A stretch of DNA of 7,814 nt, taken from contig JANXRU010000169.1 of NCBI GenBank assembly GCA_025356715.1, forward strand, positions 1-7,814, in the 5' to 3' direction. Shown here piece by piece: positions 7,210 to 7,814 of the stretch. This DNA is from Bacteroidota bacterium (GTDB lineage: Bacteria > Bacteroidota > Bacteroidia > B-17B0 > B-17BO). Under the pieces are notes generated by a model, which was not told the origin of the DNA, searched no databases, and worked only from the letters and a program-made list of their open reading frames with translations. Position 1 is the stretch's first letter; each line of letters starts with the position of its first letter. The position numbers and the translations under genes were made by a program.

Positions 7210-7814
7210 CTACAATCCCAACAACACTTCTTCAGGAACTTTACCGCCAAATAACATGCGGCTTGGGTTTTCTAACATTTCTTTTACTTTTACTAAGAAC
7301 CCAACAGATTCTCTTCCGTCAATAATTCTATGGTCGTAGCTTAATGCAATATACATCATTGGGCGAATAACAACTTGTCCGTTAACGGCCATTGGTCTAT
7401 CAACCACATTGTGCATTCCTAAAATAGCACTTTGCGGAGGATTAATAATAGGAGTACTCATCATAGATCCAAATACACCACCATTAGTAATGGTAAAAGT
7501 TCCGCCTTCCATATCGGCAATGGTTAGTTTTCCATCACGTGCTTTGATTGCTAAATCTTTAATTCCTTTTTCAATATCGGCAATACTCATTAATTCTGCA
7601 TTACGCAAAACTGGCACCATTAAGCCTTTTGGAGCGCTTACCGCAATTCCAATATCACAATATTTATTATACACTAACTCTTCACCGTCAATCATTCCGT
7701 TTACCGCAGGATAATGATATAGGGCTTCTGTTACTGCTTTTGTAAAGAAACTCATAAACCCAACATTGCTTCCATAAACTTCTTTAAATTTATCTTTGTA
7801 CTTTGCGCGAATCG
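7210..7814 (-). CDS. odhB: 2-oxoglutarate dehydrogenase E2, dihydrolipoyllysine succinyltransferase, C-terminal part
   Basis: The last 200 codons of a gene whose start lies beyond the right edge; the frame stays open to base 7814 and ends with TAG at 7210-7212. This is the catalytic acyltransferase domain that moves the succinyl group from lipoyl-lysine to CoA in the TCA-cycle 2-oxoglutarate dehydrogenase complex in the cytoplasm. Diagnostic stretches are [20 protein letters not shown] near the edge, [40 protein letters not shown] and the active-site motif [15 protein letters not shown] at about 7300-7342, with the catalytic His and Asp. These match the succinyltransferase branch (OdhB/SucB) better than pyruvate dehydrogenase E2. 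The ATG at 7753-7755 is internal. The lipoyl and E1/E3-binding domains, and probably odhA, would lie to the right. A palindromic repeat and an intrinsic terminator follow the stop. Confidence 0.95.
   Translation of the reverse strand, partial: IRAKYKDKFKEVYGSNVGFMSFFTKAVTEALYHYPAVNGMIDGEELVYNKYCDIGIAVSAPKGLMVPVLRNAELMSIADIEKGIKDLAIKARDGKLTIADMEGGTFTITNGGVFGSMMSTPIINPPQSAILGMHNVVDRPMAVNGQVVIRPMMYIALSYDHRIIDGRESVGFLVKVKEMLENPSRMLFGGKVPEEVLLGL

Noticed and set aside
7409..7714. Plus-strand open frame of 101 codons opposite odhB
   Set aside because: The minus-strand product is an unmistakable E2 acyltransferase; this frame is its shadow.

Overview
The window looks like chromosomal DNA of a Bacteroidota member, probably a Flavobacteriia-like or related lineage. 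The DNA is AT-rich, start codons lack clear Shine-Dalgarno sequences, and several families are typical of the phylum: Wzi-type outer-membrane barrels with a C-terminal aromatic residue, an OmpA-domain lipid-free envelope protein with a PPC-like N-terminus, and a periplasmic-TPR/SpoIIE phosphatase. I cannot assign a genus from the sequence alone.

Left part, plus strand (1-3560). Four tightly packed genes form a probable operon. The first is the 3' end of a Wzi-like outer-membrane protein. Next comes a WecA/MraY-type polyprenyl-phosphate sugar-1-phosphate transferase. It is followed by a complete Wzi/RemB-like outer-membrane barrel that overlaps the transferase by 4 bases and starts with GTG. 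Last is a small AHSA1/SRPBCC-fold protein. The first three point to surface polysaccharide: the transferase would start a lipid-linked glycan in the inner membrane, and the two barrels are paralogues that would act on the exported polymer at the outer membrane. The AHSA1 protein has no obvious link and may simply ride in the operon.

Middle part, minus strand (3571-7098). Two genes, 39 bases apart, are probably co-transcribed. The upstream one is a 763-residue membrane phosphatase with seven in-register 40-residue TPR repeats predicted in the periplasm, one membrane helix, a coiled coil and a cytoplasmic SpoIIE/PP2C domain. The downstream one is a secreted protein with an OmpA-like peptidoglycan-binding domain. 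Together they could form an envelope-sensing pair, though this is inference. The plus-strand operon and this pair converge with only 10 bases between stop codons and no visible terminator.

Right part, minus strand (7099-7814). The 3' end of odhB (E2 of 2-oxoglutarate dehydrogenase) is followed by a palindromic repeat just after its stop codon and then a clear intrinsic terminator.

The most unusual observation is a GC-rich, double-hairpin palindromic element at 5118-5157 lying in frame inside the phosphatase domain. It appears to add about 14 residues to a surface loop without disturbing the metal-binding aspartates. A second, unrelated palindrome (7183-7203) sits in the odhB 3' region. I did not see a CRISPR array, tRNA, rRNA, transposase or phage gene.
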